A stretch of DNA of 24,984 nucleotides from a virus. Every line of letters starts with the position of its first letter. Positions within the stretch are counted from its first letter, which is position 1. The stretch lies in the IMG/VR virus record IMGVR_UViG_3300023184_000490, positions 1 to 24,984 of that record. The stretch is one strand, 5' to 3'. The translations under genes and the position numbers were made by a program. The notes beneath the pieces are model-generated. The model made no database searches. It was not told where the DNA came from and worked only from the letters and a program-made list of their open reading frames with translations. Positions 13,953 through 20,657 of the stretch are shown here, piece after piece.

Positions 13953-14310
13953 GAACGGCTTCAATAACACCAATACTATTTTTATCCTGTACGGTTTTAT
14001 TAACCTTGTTTTTTAAATAACGAAGACTATCCTCAAGTTCTTGACGTTTACTTTTAGGGTCAACAATTTCAAATTCAACATCAATAGTTTGTTTGGTATT
14101 TGGTTTAGAGTTAACATCTACCTGAACGTCTGATTTTACGTTAGAGAAGATGAATTTAACCGCGGATTTTGACTTTGCAATACTATTAGACTGAGCAAAA
14201 GTGATCAAGAACACGATCATCTTACCTAAGATGGTTAATACTCCAACAATGATGTTGTACAACACGTCAATAACTTTCATCACAATGTCTTTAATTTTCA
14301 TATCTTTCAT
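13939..14310 (-). CDS. Membrane-anchored hypothetical protein, 123 aa
   Basis: A long hydrophobic segment at about residues 9-40 (VIDVLYNIIVGVLTILGKMIVFLITF) makes one or two membrane spans near the N-terminus. The rest is polar: a Lys/Ser-rich linker, strands (VDVEFEIVD), then a coiled-coil-like tail (KRQELEDSLRYLKNKVNK). The N-terminus MKDMKIKDIVMKVIDVLYNI has the basic amphipathic feel of the tags, but lacks (I/L)xE, so I do not count it. A canonical host-type promoter ends 4 bases before its ATG. Its 3' end overlaps the lipoprotein gene tail-to-tail. Confidence 0.75.
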   Translation of the reverse strand: MKDMKIKDIVMKVIDVLYNIIVGVLTILGKMIVFLITFAQSNSIAKSKSAVKFIFSNVKSDVQVDVNSKPNTKQTIDVEFEIVDPKSKRQELEDSLRYLKNKVNKTVQDKNSIGVIEAVLKNM

Positions 14311-14314
14311 ACTT

Positions 14315-14345
14315 CAAAGATAGTAAAAACATTTGACTTTGCAAA
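14315..14345 (-). promoter_or_regulatory. Canonical Bacteroidetes promoter TTTG-N19-TATCTTTG (minus strand)
   Basis: The -33 TTTG is at 14345-14342 and the -7 TATCTTTG at 14322-14315, with a 19-base spacer. The ATG follows after 4 bases. The -33 element is inside the left arm of the inverted repeat at 14336-14371. Confidence 0.75.
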
Positions 14346-14371
14346 ATAAAAGAACTATCAATATGCAAAGT
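14336..14371. repeat. Inverted repeat between divergent genes, possible operator
   Basis: Arms ACTTTGCA (14336-14343) and TGCAAAGT (14364-14371) are perfect 8-base complements separated by 20 bases. They flank the region between the minus-strand promoter and the 14403 start, so a dimeric regulator is conceivable. Confidence 0.4.
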
Positions 14372-14389
14372 GTTTTTTGTTTTAACTGG

Positions 14390-14396
14390 TATTTAT
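14390..14396 (+). promoter_or_regulatory. Putative phage promoter box (G)TATTTAT(C) (14403 gene)
   Basis: A diverged copy of the shared motif, with GG before TATTTAT and C instead of A/T after. It is 6 bases from the ATG at 14403 and is the reason for preferring that start to the one at 14370. Confidence 0.35.
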
Positions 14397-14402
14397 CATT
14401 AT

Positions 14403-15188
14403 ATGTCAGAGGAACACAAATTATCACCATTCTTTAAAAGAAGGATTGACCATCATAAGTTTGAAAAAATGATGAGGAAAGGTATTATCTATATGTATCA
14501 AGAATCAAATTCCCTTGAAGAATTTAAATTTAAGTTAGTTAAAGCAACATTAGAAAATTATATTTATTATAAATATAATATTGATATTGAGGAGTTACCT
14601 CATGATGATGTGGATAATTTTATTGATTATATGGTTGATACTTATGAACCCGTACTTAAGATGTATTATTATAATGAAAGAAAAAATAGTGGTAATATAA
14701 ATGAATCTAATGATGATAAGTTAAGTAAAGAAACAATGGTGGGTACATTTCAAGACATCGTTGAGGAAACGTTAAAAGAAATTAAACATAATTGTGACGA
14801 ATTGGATGCCGATTCTTTTGCAGCTTGGTTAAATTTTGATACCTGTGATGTTGTTGATAGTGTAGATAAAATAAGTATTATAAATATAGAAAGAAAAAAA
14901 GGTATAAGTAGAATTCCTATGTTTGAAGTTGATGTAAATATAACTTTTAATAGTGTATCCGCTTGGATTGATTATGATGATTTTATGTATACTATGGCAG
15001 ATAGAATAATTGGTAAATGGAAGATACGTTTTATTTTTAATATTAAAGAACAGGAGAATAGTAATAAACGAGAAATGTGGGAATACGCAAGGACATTAAA
15101 GAATGCAAGAACGCAGGGATCCAAATTAAGGTTTCCTAAGTCTGCAGTCAAAGCAAATCCTATGAGGTTTAGACCATACAATAGATGA
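14403..15188 (+). CDS. Two-module protein of unknown function, 261 aa
   Basis: Residues about 9-90 (FFKRRIDHHKFEKMM ... DVDNFIDYMVDTYEPVLKMYY) form an all-helical module also seen at the N-termini of 16977 and 22638 and the C-terminus of 22638. A polar linker holds NINESND (I-N-E-S, 99-102), which fits a prohead-protease site. The second part (about 110-235) has alternating strands and helices (FEVDVNITFNSVSAWIDY, KWKIRFIFNI). The C-terminal 35 residues are basic (ARTLKNARTQGSKLRF). The function is unknown. The ATG overlaps the 15185 start by 4 bases at the 3' end. Confidence 0.75.
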   Translation: MSEEHKLSPFFKRRIDHHKFEKMMRKGIIYMYQESNSLEEFKFKLVKATLENYIYYKYNIDIEELPHDDVDNFIDYMVDTYEPVLKMYYYNERKNSGNINESNDDKLSKETMVGTFQDIVEETLKEIKHNCDELDADSFAAWLNFDTCDVVDSVDKISIINIERKKGISRIPMFEVDVNITFNSVSAWIDYDDFMYTMADRIIGKWKIRFIFNIKEQENSNKREMWEYARTLKNARTQGSKLRFPKSAVKANPMRFRPYNR

Positions 15189-15772
15189 AAGAGTTAATTA
15201 GAAAAATATTAAAAGAAGAAAGAATGAACCCAATAAAAAAGTTCTTCTTTAACCATTGGGATGAAATGAAATCCGAAGGGGAATACCCAACTATTGATTA
15301 TAGTTTAATTGGTAAACTTGGATTTAAAAAAAAGGCAATAGAAATACATGATTACTATCTTGAATACATTGGTGGTGAAGGTATTGGTGAAGAAAACTTA
15401 TTAGATTTTTTGTCAAATCAAACATTTGATTCTAGTGAACTAAATTTTAGAAGACATTGGGATGATGAAGATTTAAAATTTACGTTTAAGTTAAGTAATG
15501 TTCGTATTAATAAACATCGTGAATATAAAGAAATTTTGGCAGATGCGGACATACTTGATGGTTATATTAATATGACAGAGTATAATGATATAGAGGATGA
15601 GTACTACCAAAAAAGGTATGACATTTCAAGGGGTAATAACGAAATAGATGATATGTCCTCTTACTTTGATGTTCAAGATGAACTTAGAACAATAATTCAA
15701 TCATTTATTAATGATTTTGCAATAAAATATGGTACAGAAATTACCGAAGCTGAGGTTGAATTATTAAAATAA
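15185..15772 (+). CDS. Tagged protein A of a duplicated pair, 195 aa
   Basis: The N-terminus MKELIRKILKEERMNP is the clearest form of the tag: a basic amphipathic helix ending in L-K-E/E. It is followed by IKKFFFNHWDEMKSEGEYPTID (17-38), also almost identical in the gene at 15997. The rest contains LGFKKKAIEIHDYYLEYIGG, a beta-rich FTFKLSNVRI segment and an acidic C-terminal helix. A conserved body after a conserved tag marks duplication of a whole gene. No enzyme motif is visible. The start overlaps the preceding gene in ATGA. Confidence 0.8.
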   Translation: MKELIRKILKEERMNPIKKFFFNHWDEMKSEGEYPTIDYSLIGKLGFKKKAIEIHDYYLEYIGGEGIGEENLLDFLSNQTFDSSELNFRRHWDDEDLKFTFKLSNVRINKHREYKEILADADILDGYINMTEYNDIEDEYYQKRYDISRGNNEIDDMSSYFDVQDELRTIIQSFINDFAIKYGTEITEAEVELLK

Positions 15773-15784
15773 TTTGTATATTTG
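15755..15784 (+). promoter_or_regulatory. Host-like promoter GTTG-N18-TATATTTG
   Basis: The -7 box at 15777-15784 overlaps the stop region of the previous gene; GTTG at 15755-15758 is a plausible -33. It drives the small basic gene at 15796. Confidence 0.6.
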
Positions 15785-15795
15785 TATTATTAATC

Positions 15796-15936
15796 ATGTC
15801 TAACAATATACAAACATACAAAAAGATGAAAACTATAGAGATCACAATTCAAGAAATATGGGCGGCAACAAGACCTATTGTTCAGAAGAGCAAGAAATCT
15901 TACACTCGTAAAAGAAAACATAAGAATGTGGATTAA
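15796..15936 (+). CDS. Small basic peptide gene, 46 aa (36 aa from a second ATG)
   Basis: Two in-frame ATGs, at 15796 and 15826, give 46 or 36 residues; the promoter supports either. The peptide has a short helical part (TIEITIQEIWAATRPIVQ) and a strongly basic end (KSKKSYTRKRKHKN). The unit has its own promoter and terminator, so it is a genuine monocistronic gene. DNA or RNA binding is suggested by charge only. It lies between the two copies of the duplicated tagged gene. Confidence 0.65.
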   Translation: MSNNIQTYKKMKTIEITIQEIWAATRPIVQKSKKSYTRKRKHKNVD

Positions 15937-15944
15937 TTCCATTG

Positions 15945-15979
15945 ACCTGAGAAACTACGTCTTAGGTTTTGTTTTTTTA
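15945..15979 (+). terminator. Intrinsic terminator after the small basic gene
   Basis: An 8-bp stem (ACCTGAGA / TCTTAGGT, one G-T pair) with a 7-base loop is followed by TTTGTTTTTTT. Confidence 0.8.
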
Positions 15980-15981
15980 TG

Positions 15982-15990
15982 ATATTTATA
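15982..15990 (+). promoter_or_regulatory. Putative phage promoter box ATATTTATA (15997 gene)
   Basis: It follows the terminator's T-run directly and ends 6 bases before the ATG; no -33 element can lie upstream without overlapping the terminator hairpin. Confidence 0.5.
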
Positions 15991-15996
15991 ATTTAT

Positions 15997-16551
15997 ATGA
16001 AAGATTTAATCAGAAGAATATTAAGGGAAGAAAAGGTTAATCCTGTAAAGAAATATTTCTTTGATCTTTGGGATGAACAGAAATCATTAGGTGATACGCC
16101 AAGATACGATAAGAAAATGGTAAAGAGGCTTGGTTTTAGTACAAAACAAAGGGACATAATGGGTTACTACAGAGAATATATGGGTAATGTTTATGACCTG
16201 AGAAAAGATTTTGAAAGATATCTAACTGGTAAAAAAGAATTAACCACAGACGATATGGAAGATGAGGGTATTCATACAGGTGGATATGATTTTTCATTTA
16301 AATTTCCATATGTTTTTGTAAGAGAAGAAAATAATCAAGTTGAGATATTTGTTGATTTTGATATTACTCACGGTAGTGTTACTTTAATGACAAACGGTGA
16401 GGAATATGATTTAACTGATCACGAATCAATTGAGGATGATCTTTGGTTAGAACTTAGTTCAGAAATACAAGATATGATACAAGATTTTGTTGTGGCAACT
16501 GCGAACTCATTTGGTGTGGAATTTTATGATGTCTATGTTCAATGGGGTTAA
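15997..16551 (+). CDS. Tagged protein B of a duplicated pair, 184 aa
   Basis: The start is set at 15997 because the shared box lies just upstream and because the protein then begins MKDLIRRILREEKVNP, matching 15185. The match continues through VKKYFFDLWDEQKSLGDTPRYD, LGFSTKQRDIMGYYREYMG and FSFKFPYVFV. The central region differs more. The C-terminal SSEIQDMIQDFVVATANSFGVE matches DELRTIIQSFINDFAIKYGTE of the other copy. No catalytic motif is seen. The stop overlaps that of the convergent gene at 16548. Confidence 0.8.
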   Translation: MKDLIRRILREEKVNPVKKYFFDLWDEQKSLGDTPRYDKKMVKRLGFSTKQRDIMGYYREYMGNVYDLRKDFERYLTGKKELTTDDMEDEGIHTGGYDFSFKFPYVFVREENNQVEIFVDFDITHGSVTLMTNGEEYDLTDHESIEDDLWLELSSEIQDMIQDFVVATANSFGVEFYDVYVQWG

Positions 16552-16898
16552 GCGTACCAATTAGTTGGAGTAACTTCATTAGTTAATGGATTGATATCAA
16601 TCTTACAATTTTGTGGTAATAAAGAACTAAATGTTCCACGGAACATATTCACCAATTCATCACACCATATCTTATCTACATGACATTTACAAATAACATC
16701 AATTGTTAACACATAATCTGTAGTATGAACTATCATCTCAAAATCGCTATATTCGTTAGAAGTAATACGCCTACCTTCATATCTTACCGTTGGTTTATCA
16801 AGTTTTTTAAGGTTGATAGATCTAACATTATATACCACACCGTTACTCATCTCAATTAAGAAATCCTGGAATAAATGAAATCGTCTCTCAAGGTTCAT
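16548..16898 (-). CDS. Hypothetical phage protein, 116 aa
   Basis: I place the start at 16898 (MNLERRFHLFQDFLIE) because a promoter lies at the right distance from it. A longer frame from an ATG at 16928 would add a short hydrophobic stretch (MLYVVIIIVI), so that start cannot be excluded. The body has beta-strand-like segments (VYNVRSINLKKL, FEMIVHTTDYVLTIDVICKCHVDKIWCDEL) with three Cys in 86-97 and an Asn/Pro-rich end. The stop overlaps the convergent gene by 4 bases. No family is recognised. Confidence 0.65.
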   Translation of the reverse strand: MNLERRFHLFQDFLIEMSNGVVYNVRSINLKKLDKPTVRYEGRRITSNEYSDFEMIVHTTDYVLTIDVICKCHVDKIWCDELVNMFRGTFSSLLPQNCKIDINPLTNEVTPTNWYA

Positions 16899-16903
16899 AA
16901 TTA

Positions 16904-16935
16904 CAATTATAATAACCACGTATAACATAATCAAA
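16904..16935 (-). promoter_or_regulatory. Host-like promoter TTTG-N20-TATAATTG (minus strand)
   Basis: TTTG at 16935-16932 and a near-consensus -7 box TATAATTG (one mismatch to TAnnTTTG) at 16911-16904 are 20 bases apart. The ATG at 16898 follows after 5 bases. Confidence 0.5.
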
Positions 16936-16963
16936 TACTATTCTGTTAAAACAATTTTTAAAT

Positions 16964-16972
16964 ATATTTATA
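16964..16972 (+). promoter_or_regulatory. Putative phage promoter box ATATTTATA (16977 gene)
   Basis: It ends 4 bases before the ATG and is preceded by A/T-only sequence without a -33 TTTG at the proper spacing. Confidence 0.5.
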
Positions 16973-16976
16973 CTAT

Positions 16977-17669
16977 ATGAAAGAACGTTTTAATCCGTTT
17001 ATTATTAGGAGACTGAAACAAATTGATGATCTTGTTGATGAGGTTTACCATGAGGTAACACCTTGTGATTACGATGAAGATAAGTTTTATATGTACTTCA
17101 GGGAGATAACTAATTGGGTGGTAGAAAACTTTGTAAATAATAACAATTTAGAAGACGATGATATTGCGATTGATTTACATCATTTCATAAGAGAAAGATA
17201 TTTTGATGAGTTTTTAGATTACTTTGATAATGCACAATTAAGTTGTGATGAATTTATAAATGAATCTGAGGATTTAGGTGATTTTAATTATAATAATAAC
17301 GAAGAAAAGAAATTGGATAAAAAAAAAGTAACTCCTTCAGATTTAAAAAAGATTGAATTTATTGCCGATTATATTGAGATGGTAAGTGGTGAATATTTAA
17401 ATAGGTCAATTTATAAACCTTGTTTTGTTTCCGTTCAAGCGGGACATAATAAATTTTATATAGTTGTAATTGTTACTGATAAAAAATATACTTTGGAAGG
17501 ATACGAAAAATTCATTAATGAAAAATTACATAAAACATTCAAAGGGATGGACATTTATGTTTTATTAATTGATAATAAATATGACGATGGTGATAGTATT
17601 CCTAAAAGTTGTGATGATTATTTTAACCATATACCTAAACTTCCTAATACAATTACTATAGAATTTTAA
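16977..17669 (+). CDS. Two-module protein related to 14403 and 22638, 230 aa
   Basis: Residues about 5-88 (NPFIIRRLKQIDDLVDEVYHEVTPCDYDEDKFYMYF ... read as FIIRRLKQIDDLV at 8-20 and YFDEFLDYF at 75-83) are the all-helical module shared with 14403 and both ends of 22638. FINES (I-N-E-S, 94-97) marks the end of the module, as in 14403. After a polar linker, residues about 120-230 are an alpha/beta domain with strands CFVSVQAGHNKFYIVVIVT and MDIYVLLIDNKY. There is no tag at the N-terminus. The function is unknown. It is followed 3 bases later by a tagged gene. Confidence 0.75.
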   Translation: MKERFNPFIIRRLKQIDDLVDEVYHEVTPCDYDEDKFYMYFREITNWVVENFVNNNNLEDDDIAIDLHHFIRERYFDEFLDYFDNAQLSCDEFINESEDLGDFNYNNNEEKKLDKKKVTPSDLKKIEFIADYIEMVSGEYLNRSIYKPCFVSVQAGHNKFYIVVIVTDKKYTLEGYEKFINEKLHKTFKGMDIYVLLIDNKYDDGDSIPKSCDDYFNHIPKLPNTITIEF

Positions 17670-17672
17670 AAA

Positions 17673-18275
17673 ATGAGAGATATAATTAAAAAAATATTAA
17701 AAGAAGAAGACGAAAGACGAAGATACATCAAATCTACAGATAGTCTTAGAAAAGTTATCACATTATTTCTTGATGATTATATTGAGGATGGTAATAGAAC
17801 AATAGGTAAAAAATCTCGTAATTATGGTAATCTTGCTGAGGATTGGTGTGTTAACGGTAAAGAAGTTATTACCGCAATATACTATTACGAAGACGGTAAA
17901 TTTGTTAATGGCACATTAATGATATCAAAAACATTAGTGGAAAAAATAATGAAAATTTTTAATGCAAGAAAAAACTTTGTTATGAGTATAATAGAGGAAT
18001 GGTATGAAGATGCGATGATTCCAAAGTTTGAACAAATAGTTGGTGAAACAGGTTTTTATTTTGATGATGTTGATACATTTAATAAAGACCACGATTGTAT
18101 TCCTGAACCAGTTAAACCTGAAAATATTACTGATGAAGAAATGATTGAGTTTATTGTTAATAATACTCTTCATCGTAGAGATGAGGTTATTAATCAAATT
18201 GAAACGGGAGAAAGAGATCTTGAAGATTTTTATTTAAATATTGTTAATATTGTTAAAAATAAAGTAAGATACTAG
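17673..18275 (+). CDS. Tagged protein of unknown function, 200 aa
   Basis: The N-terminus MRDIIKKILKEEDERR is a full tag; its bases share an 18-base run (AAAATATTAAAAGAAGAA) with the 15185 gene. The body looks unrelated to the other tagged proteins: helices with charged residues, a Gly-containing turn (DYIEDGNRTIGKKSRNYGN), EVITAIYYYEDGKFVNGTLM (a beta hairpin) and a Phe/Tyr-rich acidic C-terminus. No catalytic motif is recognised. It has its start close behind the previous stop, so they are probably co-transcribed. Confidence 0.75.
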   Translation: MRDIIKKILKEEDERRRYIKSTDSLRKVITLFLDDYIEDGNRTIGKKSRNYGNLAEDWCVNGKEVITAIYYYEDGKFVNGTLMISKTLVEKIMKIFNARKNFVMSIIEEWYEDAMIPKFEQIVGETGFYFDDVDTFNKDHDCIPEPVKPENITDEEMIEFIVNNTLHRRDEVINQIETGERDLEDFYLNIVNIVKNKVRY

Positions 18276-18325
18276 TAAAGTTGATTATTAAATTGTTAAG
18301 TGATATATTAAGTGTAATGTGAATT

Positions 18326-18334
18326 ATATTTATA
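18326..18334 (+). promoter_or_regulatory. Putative phage promoter box ATATTTATA (18339 gene)
   Basis: It ends 4 bases before the ATG. The surrounding sequence is almost only A and T. Confidence 0.45.
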
Positions 18335-18338
18335 ATAT

Positions 18339-19061
18339 ATGGATTTAAACAAATTAGTAACAATTGTAATACCTTGCAAAAATGAGAAGGATATTATATT
18401 AAAAACATTAGATCTGTTAAATCATCAAGTTGACATAAAGAATGTAAAAGTAATTGTTTGTGATGCATCAAATGATGGTGTAACAAAACTTGACCTATTG
18501 AATAGATTAGAGTATCAGCACAGAACCGATATGTTTGATTTACATTTAATGGATGGAGGTCTTCCAGCAAAAGCAAGAAACAACGGATTTAAAATTGTAA
18601 CAACACCATATGTATTGTTTATGGATGCTGACGTATTTCTATTAGATCCAAAAGTACTAAAAAGATCAGTAGTAAGAATACATAGATACCATTTAGATTT
18701 AGTAACGGCAAAATTCCGTTCGGACAATGGAAGATATAACTACGTATATAAGGTATTTGATTTAATACAAACACTTTCAAAGTGGTCAACACCATTCTGT
18801 CTCGGTGGATATATGTTAGTTCGTTCAGAGACGTTTAAATCAATCGGAGGTTTTGATGAAGAGATTAAAGTGGCGGAAGATTATATGTTCTCAAAACAAA
18901 TCAAACCAAAGAAATTTGGAAGAATAAACAATATTGTATATACACCACCAAGAAGATTTGAAAACAAAGGTGTAATGTATATGTTAAGACTTATGTTGTC
19001 ATCATTTTTTAATAGTAACAATAAAGAATACTTTACAAACGACAAAGGTTATTGGAAATGA
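18339..19061 (+). CDS. Family 2 glycosyltransferase
   Basis: A GT-A fold sugar transferase: VTIVIPCKNEKDIILKTL at 7-24 is the nucleotide-sugar-binding start, VLFMDADVFLL at 92-102 holds the metal-binding DAD (96-98), and GGFDEEIKVAEDYMFS at 170-184 is the acceptor-side ED (180-181) typical of GT2. The length of 240 residues fits. The gene has no N-terminal signal and ends with a hydrophobic segment (MYMLRLMLSSFF, 213-226) that might touch a membrane. It is coupled by ATGA to the LpxH-like phosphoesterase. The two could act on a lipid-linked or surface glycan, perhaps altering the host surface during infection. Confidence 0.9.
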   Translation: MDLNKLVTIVIPCKNEKDIILKTLDLLNHQVDIKNVKVIVCDASNDGVTKLDLLNRLEYQHRTDMFDLHLMDGGLPAKARNNGFKIVTTPYVLFMDADVFLLDPKVLKRSVVRIHRYHLDLVTAKFRSDNGRYNYVYKVFDLIQTLSKWSTPFCLGGYMLVRSETFKSIGGFDEEIKVAEDYMFSKQIKPKKFGRINNIVYTPPRRFENKGVMYMLRLMLSSFFNSNNKEYFTNDKGYWK

Positions 19062-19774
19062 AAAAGTGGAGAACAATAATAATGAGTGACTTACACTTAG
19101 GTGCAAGACAATCACAAACAAATAAGATATTAAAATTCTTAGAAGAGAATGAATCTGAAACACTAATATTAAATGGTGATATTATAGATGGATGGGCATT
19201 AAAGGGTGGTGGTAAATGGAAAAAAGAATGTTCAAAGGTATTCAGACGTTTTATGAAACGATCAGAAGAGGGAACAAAGGTAGTTTATATCAGAGGAAAT
19301 CACGATGACTTTTTAAAACCATTTGTTCCGTTCTTATTAAACAACATAGAGATTGTTAGAAAATACACACACATTGGTGCGGACGGAAGAAGTTACTATT
19401 GTTTTCATGGGGATGTATTGGACTTTGTTATTATGAAAGTAAGATGGTTGGCGGTTCTTGGTGGATGGTCATATGATTTGATTATTAGATTAAATACAAT
19501 ATACAACTATATCAGGAGAAAGTTTAACTTACAATACCATTCCTTAGCAAATGATATAAAACAATCTGTAAAGGGAGCAATTAACTTTGTTTCTGATTTT
19601 GAGGAGAACGCAAAAGGTTTAACAAAAGAGAAGGGATGTGATGTTGCGGTATGTGGACATATTCATCAACCTAAATTAGATGTGGACTATATGAATTCAG
19701 GTGATTTCTGTGAGAACTCAACTTGTCTTGTAGAAGATTTTGATGGTAACTGGAAAATTATCACAGTAAAATAA
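19058..19774 (+). CDS. LpxH-like metallophosphoesterase
   Basis: The start is the ATG at 19058, overlapping the glycosyltransferase stop (ATGA); a TTG two codons earlier is not needed. Metal ligands are present: MSDLHLG (D11, H13), LNGDIIDGW (D41), RGNHDDFL (N81, H82), FHGDVLD (H118) and VCGHIHQPKL (H201, H203). The form GDIIDGW with GNHDDFL is typical of the UDP-2,3-diacylglucosamine pyrophosphatase-like family, which hydrolyses pyrophosphates of lipid precursors in bacteria; the phage substrate is unknown. A hydrophobic region at 130-150 may associate with the membrane. The length of 238 residues is ordinary. Confidence 0.88.
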   Translation: MKKWRTIIMSDLHLGARQSQTNKILKFLEENESETLILNGDIIDGWALKGGGKWKKECSKVFRRFMKRSEEGTKVVYIRGNHDDFLKPFVPFLLNNIEIVRKYTHIGADGRSYYCFHGDVLDFVIMKVRWLAVLGGWSYDLIIRLNTIYNYIRRKFNLQYHSLANDIKQSVKGAINFVSDFEENAKGLTKEKGCDVAVCGHIHQPKLDVDYMNSGDFCENSTCLVEDFDGNWKIITVK

Positions 19775-19783
19775 CAAAAAACT

Positions 19784-19815
19784 TTTGTAAACACAAACTA
19801 AATTTCATATATTTG
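19784..19815 (+). promoter_or_regulatory. Canonical Bacteroidetes promoter TTTG-N20-TATATTTG
   Basis: TTTG at 19784-19787 and TATATTTG at 19808-19815 are 20 bases apart. The ATG follows after 4 bases, so the transcript would be essentially leaderless. Confidence 0.8.
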
Positions 19816-19819
19816 TTGT

Positions 19820-20302
19820 ATGAATATTTTTCTATTAGATACAGATACAAGGAAATGTGCTCAATATCATTGCGATAAACACGTAGTAAAGATGATCCTT
19901 GAGACCGCACAACTATTGTGTGGTGTTCATCATATGACCGACCAAGTAACCGACCAAGTACCGTACAAGTTATCACACAAAAATCATCCCTGTGCAATAT
20001 GGTCAAGAGAATCTCTATCAAATTATCTATACCTATGTGATTTAGGTTTGGAGTTATGTAAAGAATATACATATCGTTATGGTAAAAGACATAAGTCTCA
20101 GGATGTAATAGAATGGTGTGTCACAAATAAACCCAACATTTGTGACAAAGAATTTACAGAGCCCGCACGAGCAATGCCAAATGAGTATAAAGTTGATAGT
20201 GTGGTAGAATCATATAGAAATTATTACATAGGTGAGAAATCAAAGATTGCCGTATGGAAGAATAGAGAGATACCTGAATGGTTTAAAATGCAATTAGTAT
20301 AA
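19820..20302 (+). CDS. Conserved phage/bacterial protein with HCDKHVVKM motif, 160 aa
   Basis: The sequence MNIFLLDTDTRKCAQYHCDKHVVKMILETAQLLCG (motif at 16-26) followed by HKNHPCAIWSRESLSNYLYL and later EYTYRYGKRHK, EPARAMPNEYK and VESYRNYYIGEKSKIAVWK is a family I know from many phage genomes but cannot name with confidence; copies are sometimes labelled as DNA-glycosylase-like. The many conserved His, Cys and Arg suggest an enzyme, possibly metal-dependent. A tandem 12-base duplication encodes TDQVTDQV at about 40-47. Its own strong host-type promoter implies expression early or independently of its neighbours. Confidence 0.8.
   Translation: MNIFLLDTDTRKCAQYHCDKHVVKMILETAQLLCGVHHMTDQVTDQVPYKLSHKNHPCAIWSRESLSNYLYLCDLGLELCKEYTYRYGKRHKSQDVIEWCVTNKPNICDKEFTEPARAMPNEYKVDSVVESYRNYYIGEKSKIAVWKNREIPEWFKMQLV
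19937..19960 (+). repeat. Perfect 12-bp tandem duplication in a coding region
   Basis: ACCGACCAAGTA occurs twice in direct succession and encodes TDQV twice; the next bases (CCGTACAAGT) are a partial third copy. It keeps the frame. The duplication is recent, since it is perfect. Confidence 0.9.
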
Positions 20303-20303
20303 T

Positions 20304-20594
20304 ATGGATAGAGATATAAACGTAGAAGCAAACAGATTTATTTATGGATCCAAAGTTGGGGATTTCTATATGGTTGGTCAAGATAAGATTGAGGTGGTAA
20401 AGAGAACGCCTAAAAGAATACATTTCTCAAATGGTGTTGTTGTGTCAATCAGGACTTTATCTAATGGTATGAATTACTTATCATCAAGATCGGTGGTAAG
20501 TCATAATAAATCATACCCAATTGTTGATCAGATGATTAGAGACATAGAAGGTTATTTAATATATAAGATACACTCAAGTCAAATATTTTTTTAA
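20304..20594 (+). CDS. Hypothetical phage protein, 96 aa
   Basis: It starts one base after the previous stop. The protein looks like a small beta-rich domain (GDFYMVGQDKIEVVKRTPKRIHFSNGVVVSIR, read as strands at 19-27, 28-33 and 38-49), followed by a helical C-terminus. It is weakly reminiscent of SH3-like barrels, but too diverged to assign. No motif or membrane segment is seen. It is the last gene before the next cluster of tagged genes. Confidence 0.65.
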   Translation: MDRDINVEANRFIYGSKVGDFYMVGQDKIEVVKRTPKRIHFSNGVVVSIRTLSNGMNYLSSRSVVSHNKSYPIVDQMIRDIEGYLIYKIHSSQIFF

Positions 20595-20615
20595 TTAAAC
20601 TATAATATTTGATAT

Positions 20616-20629
20616 AACCATACATGGTT
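20616..20629. repeat. Short palindrome AACCAT-AC-ATGGTT, possible operator
   Basis: A 6-base perfect inverted repeat with a 2-base centre lies in the 63-base gap, 17 bases before the promoter box at 20646. It could be an operator, but the length is small for an AT-rich genome. Confidence 0.25.
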
Positions 20630-20645
20630 GATTTCAATTAGTGAT

Positions 20646-20654
20646 ATATTTATT
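20646..20654 (+). promoter_or_regulatory. Putative phage promoter box ATATTTATT (20658 gene)
   Basis: It ends 3 bases before the ATG of MNLHE; the open frame upstream starting at 20628 would place the box inside the coding region, so 20658 is the likelier start. Confidence 0.5.
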
Positions 20655-20657
20655 ACT

